Source of the DNA: Angiostrongylus vasorum
Lineage: Eukaryota; Nematoda; Chromadorea; Rhabditida; Metastrongylidae
DNA length: 64,000 bases
Reading direction: 5' to 3'
NCBI GenBank assembly: GCA_018806985.1
Contig: JADANN010000335.1
Span: 1 to 64,000, forward strand
Below are positions 22,351-33,420 of this stretch, piece after piece (the first letter of the stretch is position 1; the number at the start of each line of letters is the position of its first letter). A program made the position numbers and the translations under genes. The notes below the pieces were generated by a model. The model ran no database searches and had not been told where the DNA came from. It saw only the letters and a program-made list of their open reading frames with translations.

Positions 22351-23417
22351 TTTTTTGCCTAAACAAGTCAAAAGAAATTTAACAACTTTCACTTATCTAT
22401 TTTTCTCACTTTGTGTTTTTTATACTATTAGACTTAAAGTGTAATTGTTCGTCTCCCTTTTTCAACACTATTTCTTTTCTACGATTTTCTGCTTCTTTTT
22501 TCTTCATTTTTTCTTTTTTTTTCTCTCGTTTATCTGTTTGTGTGCTTATCTTTAGGTATGTCCATCATTTTCTTCGTACAGTTTCTCGTTCGTTTCATAA
22601 TAACCACGTTATAATCCCGCAAATAAAGACAAAAACTTCCATAAAAGTGACGGACTTGCCAGTTGGAAAGCAGAGTGCACTAAATGTTCGCTCTAACAGT
22701 TTCTTAGGGACTGCGGCATTGTTGTGGAAGTAGTTGGTCGACTATAAGTGCTTAAACTAATTAAAGTTGTATTTCTAGAATCCATTTGAACCTTAATCAT
22801 CGCTTGGGCTTATACCATTACTCTTTCCGTTTCAATACTTTTCCACTTTATCCTTCCAACTCGAGAAAGGCGTTTTGGCCTTTTTTAATAAGTTAATTAA
22901 ATAATCCATTATCTTTGGAAATCAAAACATACCCATGTGTATAGGACTCTTTATAATCACTACCGTTACACTTTGGTGTTTTATTACAAGAACACAATGC
23001 GCCATTGTTTTCTTCGGAGTTAGTGGTTGGTCCCATAGGTCTCGATACCGTACTAATACCATACTGCAGAAGCTAATCGAAGTTTGTGAGTAGACTAGTC
23101 TTAAGTGGGATACTACTTATGTCTGCATTGTCGTCAGGTCCTGTTACGTCTCATGTTGTCTATCTCATGCGCATCTTCTTCTAAAAAAATTCACATCCCA
23201 TTCTGATGTATCAGAAACCATGTGGACAGCCTAGCTTACTATTCCGTAACATTTCGTTATGATTATTATTCTTTTACACTCACACAACTTCGACCCTTCG
23301 CCCAAAGAGGCCAGTTCTATCAGATCACAAACCCTCCGGATAGCAGCTCTGATTTCTTACTTAGATCATCATCTGAAATCAAATATATTACTATTACAAT
23401 TTTTCGCCATATTTTTA
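22351..23417. other. Unassigned spacer, T-rich at left
   Basis: Pyrimidine-rich 22370-22560; nothing coding recognised. Confidence 0.4.
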
Positions 23418-23665
23418 AAAAGGATAAAAAGGATAAAGTTCTCGGCGTTGATCAACAATCCCTGGGGGGATGCGCAATGCATTCGACTTCATCAAGCATC
23501 ATTTGGAGGTGATTGAATGCGTGTCTGCCCTTTACAATGACTCGCGGTGGCCTTTGCCGACCCAGGAGGGATGGAAGGCTTGGTGGGCCATGGGGCGGGG
23601 ATCGATTCCACGTATGTGTTGCAGGGCGCCTCCGACCACTGCGCCACACGCGCCCTTTGTCATTT
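23418..23665 (-). mobile_element. SINE1, copy 5
   Basis: GGATAAAGTTCTCGGCGTTG at 23424 to the head GTGTTGCAGGGCGCCTCCGACCACTGCGCC around 23640. The body lacks the middle block present in other copies (CAGTGCTGCTATCCTCC), so it has an internal deletion of about 50 bases. Confidence 0.85.
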
Positions 23666-25311
23666 TTTACACATTATAATATCTGTACTATTAGTGTACC
23701 ATATTTTCTCATAGTAATTAGGTTTCATAAATTTTCTGCCCTTCTAGGATAATTATTTCAGGAAGAATTGCAGTTATTTGTGCACCAATGTTATTTGTTC
23801 TACGAACAAATACAGACAATGGCTTCGAATACTTTGCAAATTAAAACTTGTTTAAGAAGAGCCTTATCGTGTTGGACGAACCCGTAGGTGCTACTCTACC
23901 ACTACGGGCTTCGGCTTGCGTCTACTGTTAACGTTGTCTAGTCCATATTCGTGCAGTGATTTTCTCAGAGTATCCTCGGTCTGTAACTAAGGCAAAAAAG
24001 GTAAATTCGAAATCCTCTCTTATTTCGTAACATCTTCAGATATTACTTCATACCAGATTCTCTCCAGCGATGCTTATAATGAGGTGTCCTTAGTCATTTT
24101 TCTTTATACGGCGTTTTTCTCTAGAAGATTCGTGCGAGAATTTAACGCCCTGAAGCTGGCTTGCCCATTTATTGATTAGGTGGCTGACGCGCACGCTTAG
24201 GACGTCGGCGACTTATCGAACCTTCTGGAGCTTTTGTTTATTTTCGGTCTGTACTCTGGGATTTTAGCATATTAATAAATTTTTAGAGGTTTAGAACTGA
24301 GATCAACCTTGGAACTACCGGCTTTCTTGACAATCGAGAAGCCAGCAGAGTATGAAGTAGTAGATGTTTCTCAGAAGAATTCATTCTATGATTACAATAC
24401 CAGCTGTTTGTTTATAGATTGCTTTGTAGGTTTTGGAATTGCTTGTAGTTGTATCGGTTGATAGCAATTCCCAGTTGCGTTCAATGGCCTTTGATGCTCG
24501 GAGAACTCTTTTCGATGACTGATATCAATAACTAACCACTGTAAATGGTGCTCATCGCTGTTCCACTATCGAGTTATTCTGTCCAAAATGAGATCTATCT
24601 GTTTCGTTACGAGCATTTCGTTGGATACTCTTGTCTTAAGTGTAGTCCCTTGTGAGACAAGAATTTTCTCTCTGGGATTCAATCAATACAATCATATTAA
24701 AATCTAATTTGAAGGCAATCTTTAAGTGTTTTCAGCATTTCTTTTTCTTCATTCCGTTCTAGGTGTATAGGACTTTCAAAGTTTGTCTCATTACAAGAAC
24801 TACAAAGGTTACGTTGTTTCTTCGTGGTAGCTTATCTTTCAGAGTTTCGCTTTCCAAACATGAATGTCTTTCACAATCGACTAGAACGACTAGAAGCATC
24901 TTCGTGTTATTGGAAGGACGTTCTTGGCCATAACCAGTCGTGTTCAATGGTCGCTTAGAAAAATTAGAGATAGGGCTATTTGGTTCTAATCTTTTCGTGA
25001 CGAATCCATTTCTTCGGAGAAAATTTGTAAAGGTTTCTCAAATGCCTGGTGAAAATGATTTCACACTGAGTTCTGTAACGATCAACTTCGACAACCAGCA
25101 CAAGGTTAAAATTTAAGGAACAGATCTGTTCAAGCGTTTTACTTCCACTATCGGTGCCCTCATAAATACGAGGTATTTTTGCTTCCAGTTTACTTTTTTT
25201 CGTTCGTGTCGAAATTTTTGTAATATTGGCAGTTTGTTTTCTTTTGTACTTGACAGTTATTGTCAACATCAGTCTTATAATGCTCTAAAAAACCTCTTAA
25301 TATGGAGAGAG
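23666..25311. other. Unassigned spacer
   Basis: No gene recognised. A minus-strand frame at 24976-25269 (97 codons, lysine-rich) has no recognisable motif, splice context or conservation within the window. Confidence 0.4.
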
Positions 25312-25545
25312 TTCCAAGCGCGCATGTGGTGCAGTGGTCGGAAGCGCCCTGCAATACACATGGGATGGATACACTCGCCCAAGGCCGACCAAGCCCTCCT
25401 TCGCTCCAGGATCTACGAATTGGTACCATACTTGTCTGGGAGGATAGCAACACTGACTCGCTGCATCGGTAGGTCACCGCGGGTCATAGCAAAGACCAGA
25501 TTTGCATTCGATGACCTCTAACGGTGCTTGATGAAGCTTTTTAGA
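25312..25545 (+). mobile_element. SINE1, copy 6
   Basis: GCGCATGTGGTGCAGTGGTC head (A box), then GGGATGGATAC, body CACCGCGGGTCATAGCAAAG and GCATTCGATGACCTCTAACG. The CAACGCCGAGAGC 3' end is missing, so it is 3'-truncated. Confidence 0.8.
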
Positions 25546-26479
25546 GCTTTATTGTTAACATTTAATATTCCGAAGAAGTCCAGTCTCCAATATCCCCGAG
25601 TTCTTCTTTAATGGAATTGAGTTTCTTCCCTAAGCTTACATTAGTTGGTTTGATTGGGTGAGAAAGGCGTCCTCGGATTCTCCGCTTAATCCATAAAGTG
25701 CTGAACACTGGGCCAGTGATCAAAACACGAACCTCAACTACTGCGCTTCCTTTCCTCGGCTTTTTGACTTCTCTTAGAACTTCTTATCTATCTCGTCTAT
25801 GTTCGTCGTTCAGGTTGGTTATGTTAAAATATTTCCTTCTTTACGATGCTTTTTTCATAGGACATTTTTGTATCGTATTGTTTTTCATCCACATTTTCTT
25901 CATGAACTTTCACTTATATCCTCTGAACAACTGCGTTTTCATCTCTCCAGATGGTTTTAGTTGAAATATTACTGTATTAACTTTTTACATGAATGGTGTA
26001 AGGGACGTATCAATGAGCTTCCAATCGTGTGGACACGATTGCTGCTTCGGCTCTCGGTACCCACAATCCCTTAGCATTCATAAATGGAATATAAATGTTT
26101 TGGCAGAAACAACCCACTCGTTGCTCGTTTGATATTCGAATTTCTTAGTATGAGTACTGGAGTGTTGATTATGGGTGTTTCAACACTTAGTTGCCTTCTT
26201 ATCCGAGTTCAGCGTTGTTGTTTCTGTGTATAAAAAGCATCGCCTTTGCGATTTATGCTTTTTGAAGACTTTTATTCTTCTGGTTTCAAATGCTATCGGG
26301 TTTTTTGCCCACTTTGTTTCTACGACAAATCGATTCCTTGCGGCAATGAGTAGTTGTTGGCGAAAAAGGAGAAGGGAAACCCTTTTCTAACATTGAATTG
26401 AATGGGATCGTAATTGTGCTTAAGTTTGCAAACTCTTCATTGTTGTTTTGTGCTGTGTTGCTCCTTCTGAATCGCTTTT
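25546..26479. other. Upstream region of the succinyl-CoA ligase gene
   Basis: No repeat or coding exon recognised. It must hold the promoter of the gene at 26486 if transcription starts nearby; no TATA box or other element can be singled out. Confidence 0.35.
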
Positions 26480-26481
26480 AG
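26480..26481 (+). promoter_or_regulatory. Candidate spliced-leader acceptor
   Basis: ATCGCTTTTAG ends at 26481, only four bases before the ATG at 26486. In nematodes such a pyrimidine-rich AG just 5' of a start is typical of SL trans-splicing. Position-based inference. Confidence 0.5.
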
Positions 26482-26485
26482 AACG

Positions 26486-29338
26486 ATGTCGTTGCCGTCG
26501 TGCGTGAAGTTGGCCAGGCCATTGGTACGGACGATGTATAGTCAAACACTTAATAATCTGAAGATTAATAAAGATACAAAAGTTATTATTCAGGTGAGTG
26601 CTTCGTATGTACTACTGCTGCGCTTTTCTCTTCCAATCAACTTAAAACCGAAATTACTGCTTTTTTGAGATTTAGAGCTCTTATGCTGTCTTCCGACTTT
26701 TTTCTTGCCTTGCTTATTACACTTCATATCGCTGGTAACTTATTATTGACGCTGCTTAGAGCTATCTTCTCTTAAGAATGTTCAGATTTCCAAACAAACG
26801 AACAATACCCAGAGTTTTTAGGGTTTCACAGGAAAGCAGGGAACATTCCATGGACAACAAATGATCGAATATGGAACGAAAATTGTAGGAGGGGTGTCAC
26901 CAAGTAAGGCAAGTGCATTTTTTCTGTTGAACATTTGCATATGGTGTTTCGATGATTTGTCGTTTATTACGAAGGAGAAATTTTTGGATCTACATGATCT
27001 CTTGGCTAGTACTCCTGCTTCACGCATGCTCATTTTGTTTAGAAACTTCTACCCTTTGGTTTCTTCCTTCGACATGTCAACATTCGTTGTGTTTTTTGTT
27101 GTTCAGGCAGGATCTAAACATCTAGGATTACCAGTATTCGGTTCTGTAGCCGAAGCAAAAGAAAAGACTGGCTGTAATGCGACAGTCATCTACGTCCCAG
27201 ACCAGTTCGCTGCTGCTGCGATTGAAGAAGCAATAGATGCTGAGGTATGTGTATTTTGCTATTTGATAGTACTTATTTGTTTATGGCGAGGGTAGCGCAG
27301 TGCTAAGAGGCGCCGTGCAATACACATGGGATCGATCCCCGTATCCTAGGTCCACCAAGCCTTGCAACTCTCCGGGGTCGGCAAATTTATACCAGACTTG
27401 TCTGGGAGGATAGCAGCACTGGCTCGATACATCGGTAGGCCACCTCGAGTCATTATGAAGGCCTGATATGCATTCAGTCACCTACAACAATTCTCTGCGA
27501 TTAGTCAACGCCGAGAGCTTTTTTCCCTTTTTTGTCCTTTTATTTGTTTATTTTTAATGTGTCACGTTTCTAGGTTGAACTCATTGTTTGTATTACTGAG
27601 GGAGTTCCACAACATGATATGGTGTATGTAAAAAGCAAACTTGTGAAGCAGAGTGAGTGGAATTTTGCGATTTTCATCTTCTTTTAAGCTCTCTATGTAT
27701 TATGATTCCGACAGTAGCACGATAAAAAGTAATTCTTCTCGATAACTTATGCATATTTTGCATCGAATATGAGATTAATCACAATTTATTATCATGTCAT
27801 TCAGAAAATAATGTTGAGATTTATGTAAGTGGTCTTCGATATTTGATCCTTAAAAATAGCTTAGAAATGGGGTACTTATAGTCGAATGCCGTTGTCCGCC
27901 GCCTTGAGGAACGTTGAAAAGAATAAGAAAATAATCAAACGAGTAGCGAGTAGTGTTGTTGATAAAGAAAAGATCCGCCATCGCTTTCAGAGTAGCTTTT
28001 ATTCCAATTCCAGGCAAGTCACGCCTGGTAGGTCCAAACTGTCCTGGAATAATTGTTCCAGAAGAGTGTAAGATCGGTATAATGCCCGGACATATCCATA
28101 AAAAAGGTTGCATAGGTATGGTTTTCGTTTATCAGATTTTCTTCCACTATAAATATTCTTCATCTAAAACTGCAGAGTTGCAAGAATGGACGTTTGGGTA
28201 GAAAATGGGTTTCTTTTTCCAAAATAGTCGTTTTGTCACTGTAAGGTTGAGATTGAGATGTAAGCATGGCTTTGTAATAGTTTTTGTGGTATATTGTCTT
28301 TTTTATAAAATAGAAGATCTCGACAAGAAGCCAAACAAAGTGTCACTACCTTTGAGCTTCTATCAAGATCCTTTCAATGGGTAGTAATTGTATGGGAAGT
28401 TGTATACGTCGGCTATGCGATAGTTGTTACAGTTGCAGTGCATCAGTGCTTTCAACAATCTTCCTTTGTTGGGTACACCTTCGACTTTGATATAAATTTC
28501 TTCCGGTTATTTCATGTTTTTACACCGTTATTTGCACATTTAATAGAAGTGCACGTCTACTATTTCCAGGAATTGTGTCTCGATCGGGAACGCTTACTTA
28601 CGAAGCTGTACATCAAACAACTGTGATAGGTCTTGGACAGACTTTGTGTGTGGGCATTGGCGGCGATCCATTCAATGGCACCAATTTTATTGACTGTTTA
28701 GAGGTGTTCTTGGCTGATGATAACACTAAAGGTTTGCATCTTTTCTTCTTCAATGGTAGTAATTGCAGAGGCTCGGATTTTGTTATTGGTCGCTTTGTTC
28801 CCCGCAACATCGAAAACGTATCAGCTTTGCTCAAACGCTTTTTGTTTCTCCGAGTTTGGATTTTTCAGATGGAAATGAGTTATGAAATCATTTTTAAGTG
28901 ATTTTACGTCCCATTTTTTAGTCCGGATTAATTTTCCCAATTTTAAGCAGATCTCTCAACTTAACCAGGTGTCTAGGGGTGATCCTTATTGGAGAAATCG
29001 GTGGAGTGGCTGAAGAGCAAGCAGCGGCCTTCATCAAGGAACAAAACCAAAAATCGAGAGGAAAACCAGTGGTTTCCTTCATTGCCGGAGTAACTGCCCC
29101 ACCTGGTAAACGTATGGGCCATGCTGGAGCGATTATCTATGGAGGAAGAGGTTTGCATGGATTCACTCTATTATGTCGCATAAAATCATCACATGGTTAT
29201 GTCTGCCGTTTACCACATGCCTTAGGTACGGCTGGTGACAAAATCGAGGCTCTCAAAGCCGCTGGTATCATCGTTACCGACTCACCTGCGAAACTCGGAC
29301 TTACGATGACAAAGGCGCTCATAAGGGGCATGTCTTGA
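26486..29338 (+). CDS. SUCLG1: Succinyl-CoA ligase alpha subunit, mitochondrial
   Basis: Catalyses the reversible succinyl-CoA plus NDP/Pi to succinate plus NTP step of the TCA cycle, as a dimer with a beta subunit in the mitochondrial matrix. Eight exons: 26486-26593, 26822-26908, 27107-27244, 27574-27652, 28014-28115, 28570-28731, 28977-29150, 29226-29338; phases agree throughout and give 320 residues, close to the usual 320-335. Residues 1-30 form a basic targeting peptide ([17 protein letters not shown]). Then the CoA-binding Rossmann part ([29 protein letters not shown]), [44 protein letters not shown], and the active-site signature [10 protein letters not shown] with the phosphorylated histidine. 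Odd points: intron 2 has a GC donor (AAG|GCAAGT); intron 7 (75 bases) is open in frame; intron 3 holds a SINE1. An ATTAAA at 29542-29547 is a possible polyadenylation signal. Confidence 0.97.
27273..27551 (+). mobile_element. SINE1, copy 7, in intron 3 of SUCLG1, with target-site duplication
   Basis: Element body 27285-27539 (255 bases), flanked by identical 12-base TTATTTGTTTAT at 27273-27284 and 27540-27551. This defines the family boundaries: 5' GGCGAGGGTAGCGCAGTGC (A box), B-box-like GGGATCGATCCCC, 3' CAACGCCGAGAGC followed by a T-rich tail. Same strand as the gene. Confidence 0.93.
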
Positions 29339-30842
29339 CTGTTCTTTCCGTTCTGTCTGGTGAGAATTGTGTTTATGATCCACGGCGATTTCCATCTACG
29401 TCGACAACTGCTGTTACTATACTATGCAGGATTAAAAGTTGTCCCAGTGTCGATTGGTCTCGGTGTAGCTACCGTATTTGTGATTGGTTGATTACTAACG
29501 TCTGTGGTAGACTACCCTTTGGTGTCAGTAGGTTGGTAACTATTAAATGGTTAGTTATTGTTTGAGAATCTATAAAGAAATAAGTTAGTTGTTTCTCTCT
29601 TAGAATGTTGAGTGAAAATGTGTCAAGATGTTGTTGTATTTGACACAGGTTTGTCTTGAGCAATTCACCTTCTGTTAATCTCTCAACTTTTACTGAGTCC
29701 TTCACTATATGTGTTGTGATATATTCGTGTTTTTTTAGGGTAACTGTATTTTTTTAATCCATATCCTAAAGTGATTTAACAATGAAAGTTGTTATAGTGT
29801 ATAATACAACTTTTGGCAAATCGGCGTTGTTGTGTTGTATCTTATGTTTGGTATAAACTGGACTTACAAGAGTTCAGGTGGATTCATGCGGTTGATAGTA
29901 TGACTGCTCTAATTGAAAGTAGAGGTTGTTAATGTTTGGAGCCTTAGAAATAATGATCGTGGAGACTGCTTGGCTTGCTATCGATTCCCATAGGAGAGGT
30001 TCGTGCCGAAAATCTTCTCGTTGTTGCTATGGCTTACTTAGAAACGTATTCGTACTTTAGAAGGGAGTTCACAATAAATGAGAGATAATGTTCTTTAGTT
30101 TTCTAAAAGTCCCAGTCAGGTATAGTACTATCGTTCACAAGATCGTGTTAAAAACTTCACCATGGAGTCAAGTAACAAATCTGTAATACACTGAAATCGC
30201 TGTGGGGGAAAAGTCTTATCGAAATTATGAAGCAAAGGAGAACTGGTTGACATTTCGCTGTCAGCGTCACAGTTAGCAACTTAATCGTAGTTGGTTTATA
30301 GGGCTTAGAAGTTGAGAGAAAGAGGGGGTGCTCATCTACATGAAGGCACACTGATGACTGGAGCACTAAACAGCTACGACAACTAACTATAATGAAACAG
30401 AAAACTGGTCAGAAACAACTATTTTTATCAAGGTTTTGGGATTAGGATCAGATATATCACAATCGGTTGCTGGAGGTAATCATCGCTTTCTGATTCAATG
30501 GTACGTTGATGGAAGCAACATTAATGACCAAAATGTAACTTAGATGCGTTCCACAGTGGCAGATCAAGTTCAAGGTTTTAAATCTTTTGAGGGCTTGAGC
30601 ATCTTGGTATTAAAGTGAAGAAGATGTGAAGTGTTGTATTCCACAAAAATAACAGGAAAATTAACGCGCGGTGTTTAGTGGCCCTGTCGCCTAGGCGCAG
30701 CCTAATTTTCAGTCTTTGTGCACTTCCTGGTTTCTTGGTCGTAAACAGCAATTTTTCTATAATTAGAGGACTTGGGAGGTTGTAAAGATGATGTATTGTA
30801 TAAGATAGTTTTCGCTATGGTTCTAAGTATGAATGGTATAGA
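29339..30842. other. Downstream of SUCLG1, unassigned
   Basis: No repeat or gene recognised. AATAAA occurs at about 30073 but is over 700 bases past the stop. Confidence 0.4.
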
Positions 30843-31127
30843 TGGATAAAGGAAAAAGCATTCGGCGTTAGTCAATCCAATAGGGATGGGCCATGCAAGC
30901 GACTTCATTAAGCATCGTTTGGAGGTGACTGCATGCATATCTGGCCTTTACAATGACTCGCGATGGTCTACCGATTTATCGACCCAGTGCTGCTATCCTC
31001 CCAAGACAAGTCTGATACCAATTTTCTGAGTCTGGGTGGATAGAAGGCTTGATGACCCTGGAGCGCAGGGGATCGATGCCATGTGTATTACAGGGCGCCT
31101 TCGACCACCGTGCTACAAGCGCCCATT
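30843..31127 (-). mobile_element. SINE1, copy 8
   Basis: GGATAAAGGAAAAAGCATTCGG to GGGCGCCTTCGACCACCGTG with the complete body including CCAGTGCTGCTATCCTCC. Reverse orientation. Confidence 0.85.
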
Positions 31128-31159
31128 TTAATGACGTAGTAATGTTCCTAACGTTTTTT

Positions 31160-31280
31160 GGCTGACCGGAGTCGCTTCTCTTTCGTAGCCATTGGAAATG
31201 GCTATTTTTCGGTGCCAGGTTTTCCTCTCCTCTTCTCCTGTGCACACATTTTAACCGTTCGGTAAATGTTGTTGATGAGT
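31160..31280 (-). mobile_element. PLE fragment, minus orientation
   Basis: TCGTAGCCATTGGAAATGGC and CTGTGCACACATTTTAACCG match the segment at 43950-44050 between reverse transcriptase and endonuclease of the complete PLE, in the same (minus) orientation. It directly abuts a plus-oriented PLE fragment of the adjacent segment, so the element is internally inverted here. Confidence 0.7.
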
Positions 31281-31334
31281 GCTTTTTTTTGGAAAAAAAA
31301 AGCAAAAGCGTAGGGTAGTTCGCCAAAATAATGT

Positions 31335-32210
31335 TTCGAACGTAAGTAAGATCCCTTTTGAGCTACCATTCATATCAAATGAAATAAGTTACGCCATTAA
31401 GAGGTGCTTAAGAAAAAGTGGTCTAGAAAATTGTGTAACGATTATCGACATCCCACCCAATATCCTACGACGTCAGTTAGTTCGCAACCGTCTCTATGAT
31501 CGTTTGTGCAGCTCGAAAAAACTGTATCATCTGTCCTAACGGGAGAGACGGGGGATTGCATGAATTCAGGTATAATATACTTGATCTCATCTAACGCATG
31601 CGGTGAGGAATATATTGGGGGAAACGGGTAGACCACTTTGTGTCCGCATAAAAGAACATCTAGATGGAAAAGCTAAAATTCGTCAAAACACTCCTCTAGG
31701 TACGCATACGGCACAAAAAGCACAACGGCGATGATTTTGAAGTGACTGTACGGATCCTAGCGCAGGAGTCGAAAACATCAACGCGCAAAACTCTTGAAGC
31801 GTTTTGGCTAAATTTCAAAAAATCAAAGATGAACCGTAAAGACGAATGCCTCACTATCACACGTGACCTGTCGCCCTATTTCAAAAATGATATTTTGACC
31901 CCGAGGTGTGTCGTGATCGCGACCCCACGTGAACAACGCGTGGGCCAGTCCCACTCGTAACATCACGGGTGAGTAGCCTTTCAGTTTGACCGTAGCATCC
32001 TAACCCACCATCTATTTAAAACTTTGATCTTCATTAATACTTTAGCCTTTTCCACCGAATAGTTAAAGTATTCTAATATAAAATACATCCAGGCTCTGAG
32101 GAAGGCGAAATCGCCGAAACGTCAGCCATCGACCAACAACACCAACAACAACGTCAACGAAACCTATACCAGCCTTGCATCAGCTCAACGAGATCAGTTT
32201 ATAAGGCCAT
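31335..32210 (+). mobile_element. PLE 3' part: GIY-YIG endonuclease and terminal repeat
   Basis: Plus-strand translation: LPFISNEISYAIKRC, LENCVTIIDIPPNILRRQLV, RNRLYDRLC, then after a frameshift IIYLISSNACGEEYIGGNG (the GIY-YIG signature, with Y-to-I at the first tyrosine of GIY as in the related copies), then RILAQESKTSTRKTLEAFW and RKDECLTITRDLSPY. It ends in a terminal repeat with a hammerhead-like motif at 32092-32127. Frameshifts make it inactive. Confidence 0.85.
32092..32127 (+). ncRNA. Hammerhead-ribozyme-like motif a
   Basis: GGCT, CTGAGGA, A, stem GGCG-AAAT-CGCC, GAAA, C, GTC, AGCC. Stem I pairs GGCT with AGCC; stem II is four perfect pairs; the catalytic-core order CUGANGA...GAAA...UH matches a type I hammerhead. 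One extra A precedes stem II and stem III is only two pairs. Confidence 0.6.
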
Positions 32211-33059
32211 ATACATAAAACAATGCTACTATATACGTTTACTCGTCTTTTGCACAATGTTTATCTTTGGTAATAGAACGACATTGTTCGATTTCGATGA
32301 CAATACGCAGATAACCGGAGGCAGATATCCTATTCCCTGTAAATCAAGTGGACTAGTTTTCAGTAAGTTGGAAATGGTCATGTCAGTCACCAACTTTCCA
32401 GCTGGACAACCTGCCACCATACCAGCAGCATTCATAGCTAAGATGTTCACCAATTTATGTCATCTTCATCATTCAAAAGTGGGTTGTTTGAATTTTTTTC
32501 CAAGTCAGTGTCACACTTCATATGCTATCGGTGAATGATTTGAGTGGGTGAACTGATGAAAAAAGTCAGTGAATTCCCGTTTCGTTTGATCCGTTTGCGA
32601 AAATTCCGTTAGTTTTTATCAGAATTCTGGTGGCATTGATTTACATTTAAGCAAAAGGACTCGTCTATTGGGCATCATAGCTTCGAAGAGGCTGTTAGGT
32701 GACGGACATTAGCTGTACATCGGTATTTGAATCCACCAGACTCGGCGCTAACCTAACCGGTTCTCACATGCGAGAGGTCCGTGGTTACATTAACTTGGAA
32801 TTTCTATACAAAGAAAAAACAGCTGGAGCAGTGCTAATTAGGTATATGCTATGGCAAAGTTTATATTTTGGTGAATGACGATGACCCTCATACTGTATAG
32901 AAACAAAGTATCTAACAGGAGTCACTGTAAGAAGGAAAAGTAGTGATGCCCAGGATTAGCTATCGTCTTCACGAAATGACGAAAAATTATGTCGGTTTGG
33001 AAAGTCTTCGTTGTAGAAAATAGCCAGTAAACAAGTCAACACTTTGTGACTTGTAGAAC
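32211..33059. other. Unassigned spacer
   Basis: Open frames on both strands at 32229-32538 are without recognisable motifs. No repeat identified. Confidence 0.4.
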
Positions 33060-33099
33060 ACTCTTTTAAAGGATAAAGCTCTCGGCTTATTCGTAAGAC

Positions 33100-33420
33100 G
33101 TATTCTACAGTCTTAACAGCTCATCAACACAGACAGTCTCACCGGGCTCAACCACGGTCCAGCCACTACAGATGTTCGCTGGCTGTTGCAATGGATCCAT
33201 TTGTCGCCGCACGTCACAGTACGATTGAGAGATGGTCATTGAGAGATCAGATGGATGAATGGTCATTTTGGTTTAGCAGAAGAGCGAACCGAAGATGCCT
33301 TAAGATGGCAGCTTCTTTGATTGCCCTTCAATTCGTGCAGCATCCATTTGTGAAGTGTCTTTTGCTTTGCGACTTTTTTCAGATGTTCCAAAACGGTCTC
33401 ATGCTTGCAACGAGATCTCC
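33100..33420 (-). mobile_element. mariner-like transposase relic, right arm
   Basis: On the minus strand the frames contain VTCGDKWIH, where the mariner CDEKW aspartate is replaced by glycine, and a WLDRG-like segment around 33140. Mirror of 13100-13500, more decayed. Confidence 0.6.

Noticed and set aside
24280..25270. LTR retrotransposon or gene on the minus strand
   Set aside because: Several lysine-rich frames but no protease, RT or zinc-knuckle motif and no terminal repeats.
28375..28390. Duplication of the DPFNG codons from exon 6 within intron 5
   Set aside because: Only five residues match and the flanking bases differ; likely chance.
32229..32538. Open frames on both strands as a gene
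   Set aside because: No domain, splice context or copy elsewhere; left as unassigned spacer.
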